Source: Syntrophaceticus sp. (GTDB lineage: Bacteria > Bacillota > DSM-12270 > Thermacetogeniales > Thermacetogeniaceae). Taken from it: 41,356 bases of DNA. The stretch covers positions 1-41,356 of the forward strand of contig DUSK01000001.1 of the NCBI GenBank assembly GCA_012842275.1. The letters are read 5' to 3'. Below the pieces are notes generated by a model. That model did not search any database. It saw only the letters and a list, made by a program, of their open reading frames with translations, and was not told the origin of the DNA. Shown piece by piece: positions 17,010 through 27,790 of the stretch (the first letter of the stretch is position 1; the number at the start of each line of letters is the position of its first letter). A program made the position numbers and the translations under genes.

Positions 17010-17606
17010 TTGATAAAAGCTGAAAGTGTTAAAGAATTAAGAGAGCGTACAGGTGCAGGTATTATGGACTGCAAAAAGGCCCTTCAGGAAACCAACGGGG
17101 ATCTGGAAAAAGCTATTGTTTATTTGAGGGAGCAAGGTATTACTGCCGCAGCTAAAAAAGCAGGAAGGGCCACTAAAGATGGGTTGGTAGAAGCGTATAT
17201 ACATCCCGGTGGTAAGATTGGCGTGCTGATTGAAGTAAACTGTGAAACGGATTTTGTTGCAAAGACCGATGACTTTAAAAATCTATGCAAAGAGTTGGCC
17301 ATGCAGGTAGCAGCTGCCAACCCGGAATATTTGAGCCGTGAAGATGTGCCTGAGGAAAGAATCCAATCTGAAAAAGAGATTTTAGAAACCCAGGCGAGAA
17401 ATGAAGGGAAACCTGAAAAGGTGATTGAAAAGATTGTCACAGGCAGGATGAATAAGTTCTATCAGGAGGTCTGCCTTTTTGAACAGCCCTATATCAGAGA
17501 TCCTGATATAACAGTTAAAGATTTAGTTAATCAGTATATCGCCAAATTGGGTGAAAATATAGTAGTGCGCCGTTTCTGCCGTTTCCAGTTGGGTGAAGAA
17601 GCCTAA
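17010..17606 (+). CDS. tsf: Elongation factor Ts (short form)
   Basis: The product is 198 residues from TTG 17010. I prefer this start because GGAGGGG lies 6 nt upstream. ATG 16995 would put that site inside the gene and has no site of its own. The UBA-like N-terminal domain contains [19 protein letters not shown], followed by [27 protein letters not shown] (signature 2). EF-Ts exchanges nucleotide on EF-Tu. The length is the compact form with one core subdomain, about 200 residues, rather than the roughly 290-residue version. It follows rpsB closely. Confidence 0.95.
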   Translation: MIKAESVKELRERTGAGIMDCKKALQETNGDLEKAIVYLREQGITAAAKKAGRATKDGLVEAYIHPGGKIGVLIEVNCETDFVAKTDDFKNLCKELAMQVAAANPEYLSREDVPEERIQSEKEILETQARNEGKPEKVIEKIVTGRMNKFYQEVCLFEQPYIRDPDITVKDLVNQYIAKLGENIVVRRFCRFQLGEEA

Positions 17607-17650
17607 AAATTTTATCTAGAGAAAGGATTTTCTAGTTGAACGTAGAATGA

Positions 17651-18949
<1,299 letters not shown>

Positions 18950-18953
<4 letters not shown>

Positions 18954-19165
18954 TGGATAAGCAAGATGATGTGTTGGATGTGGTAGGGTTTACCCTTGAT
19001 GAGGGTAAACAGATATTGCATAAAGCAGGTTATAGTGTTCGCATTAAATCAACCAGTAGTCCTACAGGGAATCGCGCCAGGGTTTTGCGTCAAAGGGTGA
19101 TAGGTAATGGTGAAATTGAATTAACCATTAGCTATGAATACTACAAAGACCCAGCGATGGAGTAA
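18950..19165 (+). CDS. PASTA-like small protein
   Basis: This 71-residue protein looks like a single PASTA-type domain: [20 protein letters not shown] matches the usual V-G-x3-x-A-x3-L-x3-G core, and [18 protein letters not shown] matches the closing strand region. It has no signal peptide or membrane helix, unlike PASTA domains in PASTA kinases or PBPs, so it should be cytoplasmic. ATG 18950 (or 18953) overlaps the frr stop. The ferredoxin gene follows after 15 bp. The function is unknown to me; domain similarity is judged by eye. Confidence 0.65.
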
Positions 19166-19180
19166 AAGGAGGTGAAAATT

Positions 19181-19354
19181 GTGGCTTATAAGATCATTGC
19201 TGACAAATGTGAGGCTTGCGGTTCCTGTATGGACGAATGTGCAAACGAGGCTATCTCTGAAGTTGATGGTGCATATGTCATTGATCCTGACAAATGTGAA
19301 GACTGTGGGACTTGTATAGATGTTTGCCCGAACGATGCAATTGTTGAAGAATAA
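19181..19354 (+). CDS. 2[4Fe-4S] ferredoxin
   Basis: This 57-residue protein has two cysteine sets, CEACGSCMDEC and CEDCGTCIDVCP, each C-x2-C-x2-C-x3-C, enough for two [4Fe-4S] clusters as in clostridial ferredoxins. The first set lacks the usual Pro after its last Cys (Ala instead). It is a low-potential electron carrier typical of anaerobes. GTG 19181 is chosen because AGGAGGTGA lies just upstream; GTG 19172 falls inside that site. It is the last gene before the terminator, in an unusual position between frr and uppS. Confidence 0.93.
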   Translation: MAYKIIADKCEACGSCMDECANEAISEVDGAYVIDPDKCEDCGTCIDVCPNDAIVEE

Positions 19355-19372
19355 TATTATAATTATTTCTTT

Positions 19373-19396
19373 CCCCCTCCTGGAGGGGGTTTTTTC
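19373..19396 (+). terminator. Rho-independent terminator after the ferredoxin gene
   Basis: CCCCCTCC (19373-19380) and GGAGGGGG (19382-19389) form a GC-rich hairpin with a minimal loop (effective loop 3-5 nt), followed by six T. It separates the rpsB group from uppS. I see no clear promoter in the 27 bp before uppS. Confidence 0.88.
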
Positions 19397-19423
19397 TAAG
19401 TAACAAATACAGGGGCGACAATA

Positions 19424-20173
19424 TTGGTGAAAAAAAATATGAAACGCTTAGATTATTATCAAAAGTTGGATAAATCGCGCTTGCCTTGCCATGTAGCAGT
19501 TATTATGGATGGGAATGGGAGGTGGGCTCAGGAGAGGAATCTTCCCAGGGCAGCGGGACACCGTACAGGTATGGAATCATTACGTACGGTGGTTAAGTTG
19601 TGTTCGCAGTTAGGTATTAAGATTCTCACTGTATATGCTTTTTCTACTGAAAACTGGAAAAGGCCCCAGGAAGAAGTTAGTGTTTTAATGGGGTTGTTGT
19701 ATGAGTATATCAAAAAAGAATTGGATGAACTGAATAAGGAGCAGGTGCAGATCAGAGTTATCGGCAGGCTTAAGGAACTGCCTGAAAAAGCTCAGCAGGA
19801 AATAAAGCGGGCAGTAGAGTTGACAGCTAATAATAGCAAGTTGATCTTTAATATTGCTTTAAATTACGGTGGAAGAGCTGAGATTGTGGATGCTGCTCGC
19901 AAGCTTGCCAGTTTGGCTGTTGAAGGCAAAATTAAACCTGAGGATATAACAGAAGAAGTGGTGCAACAATATTTATATACAGCTGAACTGCCGGACCCGG
20001 ATCTGTTAATCAGACCTGCAGGAGAAAAGCGGATTAGCAATTTTTTATTATGGCAGATTGCCTACACAGAGTTTTACTTTACCAAAGTTTACTGGCCGGA
20101 TTTCAGGGAGGAAGAATTTCTTAAAGCTATAGATGCATATCTGAAAAGAAAACGTCGTTTTGGAGGGCTCTAG
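19424..20173 (+). CDS. uppS: Undecaprenyl diphosphate synthase (cis-prenyltransferase)
   Basis: The product has 249 residues. The catalytic Asp is D29 in HVAVIMDGNGRWA. Further motifs are GHRTGMESLRTVV, TVYAFSTENWKRP and the C-terminal DLLIRPAGEKRISNFLLWQ and YTEFYF regions. The enzyme adds isopentenyl units to farnesyl diphosphate to make the C55 lipid carrier for peptidoglycan. The RISNFLLWQ region is standard. Start GTG 19424 has a weak AGGGGCGA site; ATG 19439 is an alternative. Its last bases lie in the cdsA ribosome binding region. Confidence 0.97.
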   Translation: MVKKNMKRLDYYQKLDKSRLPCHVAVIMDGNGRWAQERNLPRAAGHRTGMESLRTVVKLCSQLGIKILTVYAFSTENWKRPQEEVSVLMGLLYEYIKKELDELNKEQVQIRVIGRLKELPEKAQQEIKRAVELTANNSKLIFNIALNYGGRAEIVDAARKLASLAVEGKIKPEDITEEVVQQYLYTAELPDPDLLIRPAGEKRISNFLLWQIAYTEFYFTKVYWPDFREEEFLKAIDAYLKRKRRFGGL

Positions 20174-20177
20174 TAAT

Positions 20178-20981
20178 TTGCTAAAAGATAGAGTATTAAG
20201 TGCTTTAATCGGTATACCTGTTTTACTTTTCTTAATATATACAGGAGGTATACCTCTACTTATTTTTGTGATTATTTTAGCATTATTAGCTTTATTTGAA
20301 CTCTACCGCCTCCTTATTGAGATGAATATCCGTATACATCTACTGTTGTTGTATGGGAGTGCTTTAATATTTCCCATAATTGCTTTTATTGCACCAGCTG
20401 AAAATGCGGAGAGTTTGTTATTTGCAGGGTTGATCGTTTATTTACTGATGCACCTGCTTCTGTTGGTATTGTCTTTTCCTGAATATGGGTTGGGTAATAT
20501 AGGGGCATCCTATTTGGGGAGTTGCTATATAAGTGTATTGTTTAGTTTTCTTATCCTGATCAGAAAAATCGAACCATATGGTTTTCATATACTTTTGCTG
20601 GTGTTCGTATTAACCTGGGTCTGTGATATAGGAGCATATTTTATCGGCACTCGCTTTGGACGCAGAGCTTTGTGCCCCACAGTGAGCCCAAAGAAAACCG
20701 TTGAGGGGGCATTGGGGGGGCTGCTGTCGTGCCTAGTTGTGGCTTATCTATTTCATCTGTTCTTTCCCGTATTATCTGGGAAGGTGATTTTGTTATTGGG
20801 TTTTACGATCGGATTGGTGGTTCAACTAGGTGACCTTGTAGAGTCAGCTATAAAAAGAATAGCTGGGGTTAAGGATTCAGGTTATTTAATACCAGGGCAC
20901 GGTGGGATTCTTGATCGCTTTGACAGCATTCTTTTTAGCGCTCCGGCTGCATACTTTTTCATTAAACTGATAATGTTATAA
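20178..20981 (+). CDS. cdsA: Phosphatidate cytidylyltransferase
   Basis: This integral membrane protein of 267 residues has about eight hydrophobic segments. The C-terminal CdsA signature is intact: SAIKRIAGVKDSG then PGHGGILDRFDS. It makes CDP-diacylglycerol for phospholipid synthesis. I place the start at TTG 20178 (MLKDRVLSALIGIP, the usual family opening), with GGAGGG about 10 nt upstream, inside the uppS end. TTG 20160 would include that site in the protein. Confidence 0.95.
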   Translation: MLKDRVLSALIGIPVLLFLIYTGGIPLLIFVIILALLALFELYRLLIEMNIRIHLLLLYGSALIFPIIAFIAPAENAESLLFAGLIVYLLMHLLLLVLSFPEYGLGNIGASYLGSCYISVLFSFLILIRKIEPYGFHILLLVFVLTWVCDIGAYFIGTRFGRRALCPTVSPKKTVEGALGGLLSCLVVAYLFHLFFPVLSGKVILLLGFTIGLVVQLGDLVESAIKRIAGVKDSGYLIPGHGGILDRFDSILFSAPAAYFFIKLIML

Positions 20982-21006
20982 ACTATTATTAAAAGGAAGT
21001 GGAAAT

Positions 21007-22107
21007 TTGTCGCCATCGTTAGAAAAGGTAGTTATGTTTTTTTTGAAAACATTAACTGTACTTTTACTGGGTGCAGGTATATATTTTTTTGTGAGGGATT
21101 TTTGGCCACTGCTGGCTGATATGCTGGCCAATGGCCTAAAAATTCTGATCCCCTTTTTTATTGCTTATCTGATTGCTGTTATCCTCAATCCCTTCATCAG
21201 ATTATTTGAGAAAAAATTGCGTTTTCCCAGATCCCTGGGCACACTCTTTTCAATGATCATTTTATTGTTTATCATCGGCGGTATTTTCTATGTGCTCATC
21301 TCCAAACTGATCCAGGAGTTGGTGGATCTATCCATATATTTAACCAATTATTCCCGTGATTTGAATGAGTTGACCATCCAGATGGGTCTGGAGGAACTGC
21401 AGTATTATTTGGAAAAGTTGAATATACCACCAAATATTATTCAAGAAGCAGGGAAAGAGTTATGGGGGAGCCTGGATGTTATCAAGAATATAGTTTCCGG
21501 ATTTCTAACTCATTTCTTTAATTTTATCGCTGTTCTGCCCCAGTATTTTGTTCTGCTGGTGCTGACCCTTATTATCAGTTTCTTTTTTGCCCGCGACTAT
21601 GATTTGATAAAAAACAATGCCTCTCTGTTTTTTCGGAGATGGAGTTCTGAAAAGTGGAGCAATGGCTTGCAAAGGGTAAGCAGGTGTCTACAGCGGGCAT
21701 TACACGGCTATATTAAGGCAATTATAATACTTATTTCTATCACCGGCTTTTTGTCTTTGATCGGGCTATCTATTTTTGGTGTAAGATATGCTTACGTACT
21801 GGCTTTGGTAGTAGCACTTTTGGATCTGCTTCCAGTTGTCGGGCCAGGTACAGTCTATGTACCCTGGGGTGTCATGATGCTGATCACCGGTGATGTGAAG
21901 TTCGGGATCGGACTCCTGATTTTATATGGTATAATTGTTGTGGTCAGACAGATCTTGGAACCCAAACTGGTGGGAGAAAACATAGGCCTGCACCCTTTGA
22001 CTACACTGGTTTCACTTTATCTGGGTTACAGGTTATTGGGTTTTTGGGGATTTATTATCGGTCCTGCAGTTGTAATTATTTATAAGGCATTTGTAAAAAA
22101 TGATTAA
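21007..22107 (+). CDS. AI-2E family (PerM/YtvI-type) membrane transporter
   Basis: This polytopic protein of 366 residues has the family topology: N-terminal helices, a large amphipathic loop region (about 95-170), then a C-terminal membrane block with LLDLLPVVGPGTVYVPWG and RQILEPKLVGENIGLHPL, which are AI-2E-family hallmarks. Members include a predicted autoinducer exporter, PerM and sporulation protein YtvI; substrates differ and cannot be deduced. The start is TTG with AAAGGAAG upstream. Its insertion between cdsA and dxr is not part of the B. subtilis order. Confidence 0.85.
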   Translation: MSPSLEKVVMFFLKTLTVLLLGAGIYFFVRDFWPLLADMLANGLKILIPFFIAYLIAVILNPFIRLFEKKLRFPRSLGTLFSMIILLFIIGGIFYVLISKLIQELVDLSIYLTNYSRDLNELTIQMGLEELQYYLEKLNIPPNIIQEAGKELWGSLDVIKNIVSGFLTHFFNFIAVLPQYFVLLVLTLIISFFFARDYDLIKNNASLFFRRWSSEKWSNGLQRVSRCLQRALHGYIKAIIILISITGFLSLIGLSIFGVRYAYVLALVVALLDLLPVVGPGTVYVPWGVMMLITGDVKFGIGLLILYGIIVVVRQILEPKLVGENIGLHPLTTLVSLYLGYRLLGFWGFIIGPAVVIIYKAFVKND

Positions 22108-22118
22108 AGGGTGTAATT

Positions 22119-23279
22119 ATGAAAAAAAATATAGTAATACTCGGATCTACTGGGTCGATCGGCAGGCAGGCCCTGGAAGTTATTGAATGGCACAGCTCTC
22201 ATTTAAATGTGTTGGGGCTTGCAGCCCGGAACAATATCGATCTACTAGAAAAACAAGTGAGGGCCTTTGGTGTTCCCTATGTGGCTGTACAGGATACAAC
22301 TGCAGCCAAACAGCTTGCTCAGCGGTTAAAGGATGAGCAAACCCTCTGTTTGTCAGGGGATGAAGGATTATTGGAGCTTGTCCGTCATCCTGATGCTGAT
22401 TTAATACTGGTTGCTGTGAATGGTCTTGCTGGATTGCTTCCTACTCTGGAGGCAATTTCTTATAACAAAAAAATTGCCCTGGCCAATAAAGAAACACTTG
22501 TTGCCGGCGGAGCTCTGGTTATGGAAGCAGCAAAGGCAAAAGGGGTACAGATCATACCGGTAGATAGTGAACATTCTGCTATTTTTCAGTGTTTAGAGAA
22601 AGTGTCAGATGTGGAGCGTTTAATACTAACCGGTTCGGGTGGCCCTTTCCGGAAATTTCAGTATGAAGATTTGAAAAAGGTTACTCCGGAGATGGCCTTG
22701 CGTCACCCTACCTGGCAGATGGGTGAAAAAATAACAGTTGATTCAGCTACTTTGATGAATAAGGGTTTAGAGATAATCGAAGCCAGGTGGTTATTTGGGA
22801 TTGATTATGACCAGATCGAGGTTGTGATTCACCCTCAGAGCATTATTCACAGCCTGGTTGCCTACAAGGATGGTTCTGTTCTTGCTCAGTTGGGATATCC
22901 TGACATGCGGTTGCCCATTCAATATGCTTTTTTTTATCCGGAACGGAAAAGTAACAGCTTGAAGATAATAGATTTAGTAAAGGTAGGAGCACTGACCTTT
23001 GAGCCCCCTGATACAGCTCGTTTTCCCTGTTTGCGATTAGCCAGAGAAGCTGGTAAAATCGGAGGGACAATGACCACTGTTCTAAATGCTGCTAATGAAA
23101 TGGCTGTCTATGCTTTTCTGAGAGGTATGATTTCTTTTACAGCCATAGCCGAGATAGTGCAAGAGGTGATGAGTTTCCATGATCCCAACACAGGAAAGGT
23201 GGAACTGGAGGAGATCCTGGAGGCCGACAGCTGGGCTAGAGACTGTGCCAGCCGATTGATTCAAGAAAAAGAATCTTAA
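22119..23279 (+). CDS. dxr: 1-deoxy-D-xylulose 5-phosphate reductoisomerase
   Basis: The product has 386 residues. The NADPH-binding motif is GSTGSIGRQAL near residue 8. The metal/substrate motif is PVDSEHSAIFQ near 148, with LTGSGGPF and DSATLMNKGLE after it. DXR makes 2-C-methyl-D-erythritol 4-phosphate, the first committed step of the MEP isoprenoid route. This fits with ispG downstream and uppS upstream, which uses the products. ATG follows the transporter gene by 11 bp. Confidence 0.97.
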   Translation: MKKNIVILGSTGSIGRQALEVIEWHSSHLNVLGLAARNNIDLLEKQVRAFGVPYVAVQDTTAAKQLAQRLKDEQTLCLSGDEGLLELVRHPDADLILVAVNGLAGLLPTLEAISYNKKIALANKETLVAGGALVMEAAKAKGVQIIPVDSEHSAIFQCLEKVSDVERLILTGSGGPFRKFQYEDLKKVTPEMALRHPTWQMGEKITVDSATLMNKGLEIIEARWLFGIDYDQIEVVIHPQSIIHSLVAYKDGSVLAQLGYPDMRLPIQYAFFYPERKSNSLKIIDLVKVGALTFEPPDTARFPCLRLAREAGKIGGTMTTVLNAANEMAVYAFLRGMISFTAIAEIVQEVMSFHDPNTGKVELEEILEADSWARDCASRLIQEKES

Positions 23280-23295
23280 AAACAGGAGGGAAAAA

Positions 23296-24333
23296 GTGGT
23301 TATTCCTATAGCGGTCCTGGTATTAGGGTTTTTAATATTTGTTCATGAACTGGGTCATTTTATGGTTGCTAAAATAGTAGGCATCCAGGTGGATGAGTTC
23401 AGTATAGGATTCGGTCCCAAACTGTTTGGTTACCAAAAAAAGAAAGATACAACTCTTTATACAATAAGACTTTTACCTTTAGGCGGTTATGTAAAAATGG
23501 CCGGAGAAAATCCTGAGGATGAGGAGTCTGTAAACGGTTTTAATACTAAGCCTTTAAAACACCGTTTTGCTGTTATTTCCGCCGGATCTATTATGAATTT
23601 TCTGGTGGCCATACTGCTTATAGTTATTACTTACGGAGTCATAGGTATACCTATCGCTTCCAATTCCAATATAATAGGGGAAGTTATACAAGGATCTCCG
23701 GCGATGGCAGCGGGTTTGCAAAGCGGAGATAGGATTATCTCTATTAATGATGTGCCAACGAAAAACTGGGAGGATGTTTCTGGTAACATCAGGAAAAATG
23801 GAGGGCAGGAGCTAAAACTGATTGTGGAGCGCAATAACCAGAGACATTCATTTCTTATCAAACCAAAGTATGATCCTGAATATAAAATTTATCAGATCGG
23901 TATCACTCAGTCGATCATCTGGCAAAGACAGGGTTTCTTCCAAGCGATTCAGCTAGGTTTGAACCAATCTGTTCAGTTTGCTAGATTGGTTTTTGAAAGT
24001 ATTGGTGGGTTGATAGCTGGTAAGTACTCTACAAATGATGTGGCTGGCCCTGTAGGGATCACAGTGGCCATTGGTGAAGCAGCTAAGGGTGGTGCGGGCT
24101 ACTTAATGATCTTTGCTGCAGTATTGGGAATAAATCTGGCAATAATCAATTTGCTGCCTATTCCCGCCTTGGATGGAAGCAAACTGATCTTTTTAACTAT
24201 TGAAGGGCTGCGGGGAAAACCTGTTGATCCTGAAAAGGAGAATTTTATCCACCTGATCGGTTTTGCTCTGCTGATGGTGCTCTTTCTTCTCATCACCTAT
24301 AATGATATAGCTCGTATCATTAATGGGGGTTAG
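23296..24333 (+). CDS. rseP: Site-2 intramembrane zinc metalloprotease RseP/RasP
   Basis: The product has 345 residues. The zinc motif is H17-E-L-G-H21 in the first membrane helix. A single PDZ domain (about 110-195, SPAMAAGLQSGDRIISIND) follows, then the second active-site motif NLLPIPALDG near 285 in a later helix. Enzymes of this group cleave membrane-bound anti-sigma factors and signal peptide remnants. The start is GTG with an AGGAGGG site. The position between dxr and ispG/proS matches clostridial clusters. Confidence 0.95.
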   Translation: MVIPIAVLVLGFLIFVHELGHFMVAKIVGIQVDEFSIGFGPKLFGYQKKKDTTLYTIRLLPLGGYVKMAGENPEDEESVNGFNTKPLKHRFAVISAGSIMNFLVAILLIVITYGVIGIPIASNSNIIGEVIQGSPAMAAGLQSGDRIISINDVPTKNWEDVSGNIRKNGGQELKLIVERNNQRHSFLIKPKYDPEYKIYQIGITQSIIWQRQGFFQAIQLGLNQSVQFARLVFESIGGLIAGKYSTNDVAGPVGITVAIGEAAKGGAGYLMIFAAVLGINLAIINLLPIPALDGSKLIFLTIEGLRGKPVDPEKENFIHLIGFALLMVLFLLITYNDIARIINGG

Positions 24334-24338
24334 CATTA

Positions 24339-25421
24339 ATGCCTATTACGAGACGCAAAACAAGACAGGTAAAAGTGGGTAATGTTCTTGTAGGTGGTGG
24401 AGCACCTATCTCAGTACAAACAATGACCAAAACCGATACCCGTGATACAGCGGCAACCATCAGCCAGATCAAGGAACTGGAGAAATTGGGCTGTGATATT
24501 ATCAGGGTGGCTGTTCCCGATCAGGAGGCTGCCAATTCATTAAGAGAAATAAAAAAAAATATATCTATTCCTCTGGTAGCAGATATACACTTTGATTATC
24601 GATTGGCACTTATGGCCTTAGAAAGCGGTGTGGATGCACTGCGCATCAACCCCGGCAATATAGGTGGGGCTGACCGGGTCCGCACTCTTACTAGAGCTGC
24701 TGCTGAAAGAGGTGTTCCCATTAGGATCGGAGTGAATTTGGGCTCTCTTGATAAGGAGATTGCTGCTGAGTACGGCAGAACTGCCCAGGCTTTGGTGATC
24801 AGTGCGCTGCAGCATGCGGCTCTGTTAGAGAAAGAGAATTTTTATGATATTGTTATTTCTGTTAAAGCAGCATCAGTTCCCATGACTATTGAGGCATACC
24901 GCATGCTGTCAGAAAAAGTGGATTACCCTTTACACCTGGGAGTGACCGAGGCAGGGGGGCCTTGGGTGGGAACGATTAAATCAGCCATCGGTATTGGAAG
25001 CCTTTTGGTGGATGGAATCGGTGATACCATTCGGGTATCTTTAACAGGGCCTCCTCATGAAGAGGTTAAAGTGGGAAAACAGATCCTTAAATCCTTGGGC
25101 CTCAGATCCGGTGGTATTGATCTGATTTCATGCCCTACCTGTGGGCGTTGTCAGATCGATCTTTTTAAGATTTTAAATGAAGTGGAAAATAAACTAGCAG
25201 TTGTTGATGAAGATCTGAAAGTTGCTGTAATGGGCTGTGTGGTCAATGGGCCCGGGGAGGCAAAGGATGCTGATGTAGGGATTGCTGGGGGCAAGGGATG
25301 TGGTATCCTCTTTAAAAAAGGGAAGCTTGTTGGCAAGGTTCCCGAAGGGGAACTTGTGGAAAGCCTTCTAGCAGAGATTTATCAAATACTGGAGGAAAGG
25401 AAGCAAAATAAATGCGAGTAA
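24339..25421 (+). CDS. ispG: 4-hydroxy-3-methylbut-2-enyl diphosphate synthase (GcpE/IspG)
   Basis: The product has 360 residues. The N-terminal TIM barrel opens [20 protein letters not shown]. The C-terminal iron-sulfur domain has cysteines in SCPTCGRCQ and [10 protein letters not shown], giving the [4Fe-4S] ligands. IspG converts MEcPP to HMBPP late in the MEP pathway and needs reduced ferredoxin or flavodoxin; a ferredoxin gene lies about 5 kb upstream. It overlaps proS by 10 bp. Confidence 0.97.
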   Translation: MPITRRKTRQVKVGNVLVGGGAPISVQTMTKTDTRDTAATISQIKELEKLGCDIIRVAVPDQEAANSLREIKKNISIPLVADIHFDYRLALMALESGVDALRINPGNIGGADRVRTLTRAAAERGVPIRIGVNLGSLDKEIAAEYGRTAQALVISALQHAALLEKENFYDIVISVKAASVPMTIEAYRMLSEKVDYPLHLGVTEAGGPWVGTIKSAIGIGSLLVDGIGDTIRVSLTGPPHEEVKVGKQILKSLGLRSGGIDLISCPTCGRCQIDLFKILNEVENKLAVVDEDLKVAVMGCVVNGPGEAKDADVGIAGGKGCGILFKKGKLVGKVPEGELVESLLAEIYQILEERKQNKCE

Positions 25422-27130
25422 CACAAATGCTTATTCCTACCTTGAGGGAGGTTCCGGCAGAAGCGGATACAATCAGCCACCAACTGCTTTTGCGCGCAGG
25501 AATGGTAAGAAAAGTGGCAGCAGGTATTTATACCCTTCTCCCTTTAGGTAACAGGGTAGTACGCAAAATTGAAGAGATTGTCAGAGAAGAAATGGATCGC
25601 GCAGGTGGAGTAGAGTTGCTGCTCCCCATTGTTCAACCAGCAGAACTGTGGCACCAAACAGGAAGGTGGGATGTTTATGGTCCGGAGATGTTTCGTTTGA
25701 AAGACCGCCATGGTCGGGATTTCTGTCTCGGACCCACCCATGAGGAACTGATTACCTATTTATTCAGCCAGGAGGTAAAATCTTACCGCCAACTGCCACT
25801 GCTTCTCTATCAGATTAATAATAAATATCGTGATGAAAGACGCCCGCGTTTTGGTTTGATGCGGGGGCGTGAATTTATTATGAAGGACCTCTACTCCTTT
25901 GATAAAGATGAAGATGGTTTGGCTGTGAGCTATCAGAAGATGTATGATGCTTACAGCAGGGTATTCAGCAGGTGTGGGCTGCGTTTTCGGGCGGTGGAAG
26001 CAGATGCAGGTGCTATCGGTGGGGATCATTCCCATGAGTTCATGGTGATTGCAGATACAGGTGAAGCAGAGTTAACATACTGTCCGGTGTGTGATTATGC
26101 CTCAAATGTGGAAAAAACACCATGTCATTATCAAGCTTCAGAAGAAAAAGAAGAGGCAGGTATACTGCAGTTGGTGGCCACCCCAGGAGCCAGGACAGTT
26201 GAGGATGTGGCATCTTATCTAAAACTTGATCCTACTAAAGTTTTAAAATCCCTTTTTTATAAGGTGGACGGGAAATTAATTGTTGTCTTGGTGCGGGGAG
26301 ACCGCCTGGTCAATGAGGTTAAGGTTCTCAATTATTTGAATGCCACTCATCTGGAAATAGCTGATGAGAGGGAAATGGATGAGTTAGGGATTCCTATGGG
26401 GTTTGCAGGACCTGTTGGTCTGCGTGAGCGAACAGCTGTTACAATTCTCGGGGATTTGGAAACCAAGGATTTATACAATGCTGTTGCCGGAGCGAATCAA
26501 AAGGAATATCATTATATCAATGTCAACCCCGGCCGGGACTATCAGGTGGATTATTACGGTGACTTCAGGGTGGCAGTTGAGGGAGATCCATGCCCACACT
26601 GTGGGACCGGTTTAAAAGTACAGCGCGGTATTGAAGTGGGGCATATCTTTAAATTGAGGACCAAATACAGTGAAGCCATGGGAGCGACAATACTTGACGA
26701 ACAGGGTAAAGAAAGACCTGTTATTATGGGCTGCTATGGAATTGGTGTCACCAGAACCATGGCTGCGGCAGTAGAACAGAGTCATGACCAGGATGGTATT
26801 ATATGGCCGGTCAGCATTGCTCCTTTTGAAGTGGTCCTTATGGCTGTCAATCAACGTGACCCTCAATTAGCGGGATATGCAGAAGAGTTATACCATCATT
26901 TTGTGGGAGCAGGGATCGATGTGTTGTTTGATGACCGGAATGAAAGACCTGGTGTGAAATTCAAAGACGCAGATTTGATAGGATATCCGGCAAGGGTTGT
27001 CATCGGTAAAAAAATGCTTTCCGATGGATTAGTTGAGATCAAATGGCGCTCTTCTGGAGAAATCACTTATAAAAAGATGGATGAAGTTGCAGCTTACCTC
27101 CAAGAAACGCTGTCTTCAATGAAAAGTTAA
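25412..27130 (+). CDS. proS: Prolyl-tRNA synthetase (bacterial type)
   Basis: The product has 572 residues. Class II motifs 1-2 are split by the bacterial-type editing (INS) domain (about 225-385), and motif 3 lies in [13 protein letters not shown] near 440, with an anticodon-binding domain at the C-terminus. N-terminal [21 protein letters not shown] is typical. It charges tRNA-Pro and clears misacylated alanine. It closes the uppS-to-proS block. In B. subtilis polC follows; here a 174-bp regulatory gap and rimP follow. Confidence 0.97.
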   Translation: MRVTQMLIPTLREVPAEADTISHQLLLRAGMVRKVAAGIYTLLPLGNRVVRKIEEIVREEMDRAGGVELLLPIVQPAELWHQTGRWDVYGPEMFRLKDRHGRDFCLGPTHEELITYLFSQEVKSYRQLPLLLYQINNKYRDERRPRFGLMRGREFIMKDLYSFDKDEDGLAVSYQKMYDAYSRVFSRCGLRFRAVEADAGAIGGDHSHEFMVIADTGEAELTYCPVCDYASNVEKTPCHYQASEEKEEAGILQLVATPGARTVEDVASYLKLDPTKVLKSLFYKVDGKLIVVLVRGDRLVNEVKVLNYLNATHLEIADEREMDELGIPMGFAGPVGLRERTAVTILGDLETKDLYNAVAGANQKEYHYINVNPGRDYQVDYYGDFRVAVEGDPCPHCGTGLKVQRGIEVGHIFKLRTKYSEAMGATILDEQGKERPVIMGCYGIGVTRTMAAAVEQSHDQDGIIWPVSIAPFEVVLMAVNQRDPQLAGYAEELYHHFVGAGIDVLFDDRNERPGVKFKDADLIGYPARVVIGKKMLSDGLVEIKWRSSGEITYKKMDEVAAYLQETLSSMKS

Positions 27131-27147
27131 CATTATAGCTAAATCTA

Positions 27148-27176
27148 TTGCAGGAAATAGCGGGTTTTGTTATAAT
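27148..27176 (+). promoter_or_regulatory. Sigma-A promoter of the rimP-nusA-infB operon
   Basis: TTGCAG (27148-27153), a 17-nt spacer, then a consensus TATAAT (27171-27176). Transcription would start near 27183 and give a leader of about 120 nt before rimP. Confidence 0.75.
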
Positions 27177-27238
27177 AATAAGCGGTGTGTAAGGATGCAG
27201 GGCTGCTTGAAATTGCTTATCTGTACAGGAGGGTTAGT

Positions 27239-27262
27239 AAGAGTGGGTATTTGCCCACTCTT
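27239..27262 (+). promoter_or_regulatory. Leader hairpin upstream of rimP (possible attenuator)
   Basis: AAGAGTGGG (27239-27247) pairs perfectly with CCCACTCTT (27254-27262) around a 6-nt loop. The tail TCATATTATACC is only weakly T-rich, so full termination is doubtful. Lying between promoter and first gene, it could act as an attenuator or processing site. Confidence 0.55.
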
Positions 27263-27304
27263 TCATATTATACCAGATGACCATCAGCTGAGAATGGAGG
27301 TAAT

Positions 27305-27766
27305 TTGTTGAAAGGACAGTCTGTTAAAGACAGGGTTGAAGAGTTGATTACCCCCTTTATCTTACAAGAAGGGCTGGAATTGGTTGATGTGGAATATCAA
27401 AAGGATGGTCCTAACTGGTTTCTACGCATTTTTATAGATAAGCCTGGTGGAGTTAAACTGGATGACTGTGAAAAGATCAGCAATCTTGTCAGCTCTGTTC
27501 TGGATAGGGCTGATATAATTCCACAAAAATATTATTTAGAAGTTTCTTCACCAGGGGTAGAACGACCCTTGAAAAAACCGAAGGATTTTGAGCGTTTTCG
27601 TGGCTCAAACATAATTGTACGCACTAAGTCCAAGATACAGGGAAGCAGAAACTTTCAAGGTGTTTTGGCTGGTTATGAAGATGACCAAGTGGTTTTAGAA
27701 ACTGCAGATGGTTTGATTAAGATTCCTTTTCATTTAATTGGAAAAGCAAAATTAAAGGTTTTTTAA
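27305..27766 (+). CDS. rimP: Ribosome maturation factor RimP
   Basis: The product has 153 residues. The N-terminal domain has GLELVDVEYQKDGPNWFLRIFID. The middle has the conserved YYLEVSSPGVERPLKKPKDFERF block, and a small Sm-like C-terminal domain ends the protein. It assists 30S maturation. The start is TTG 27305 or the next TTG 27308; GGAGG at 27296-27300 is better spaced for 27308. It heads the classic rimP-nusA-ylxR-ylxQ-infB order. Confidence 0.96.
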   Translation: MLKGQSVKDRVEELITPFILQEGLELVDVEYQKDGPNWFLRIFIDKPGGVKLDDCEKISNLVSSVLDRADIIPQKYYLEVSSPGVERPLKKPKDFERFRGSNIIVRTKSKIQGSRNFQGVLAGYEDDQVVLETADGLIKIPFHLIGKAKLKVF

Positions 27767-27790
27767 ACTATTGTGGGGAGGTGAGTAGAA

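Noticed and set aside
19358-19363. TATAAT as a uppS promoter -10
   Set aside because: No -35 lies at suitable spacing, and any transcript would run straight into the terminator at 19373.
27239-27275. True Rho-independent terminator before rimP
   Set aside because: The stem is good but the tail TCATATTATACC has few consecutive T, and the hairpin lies downstream of the promoter. It is kept as a leader hairpin.
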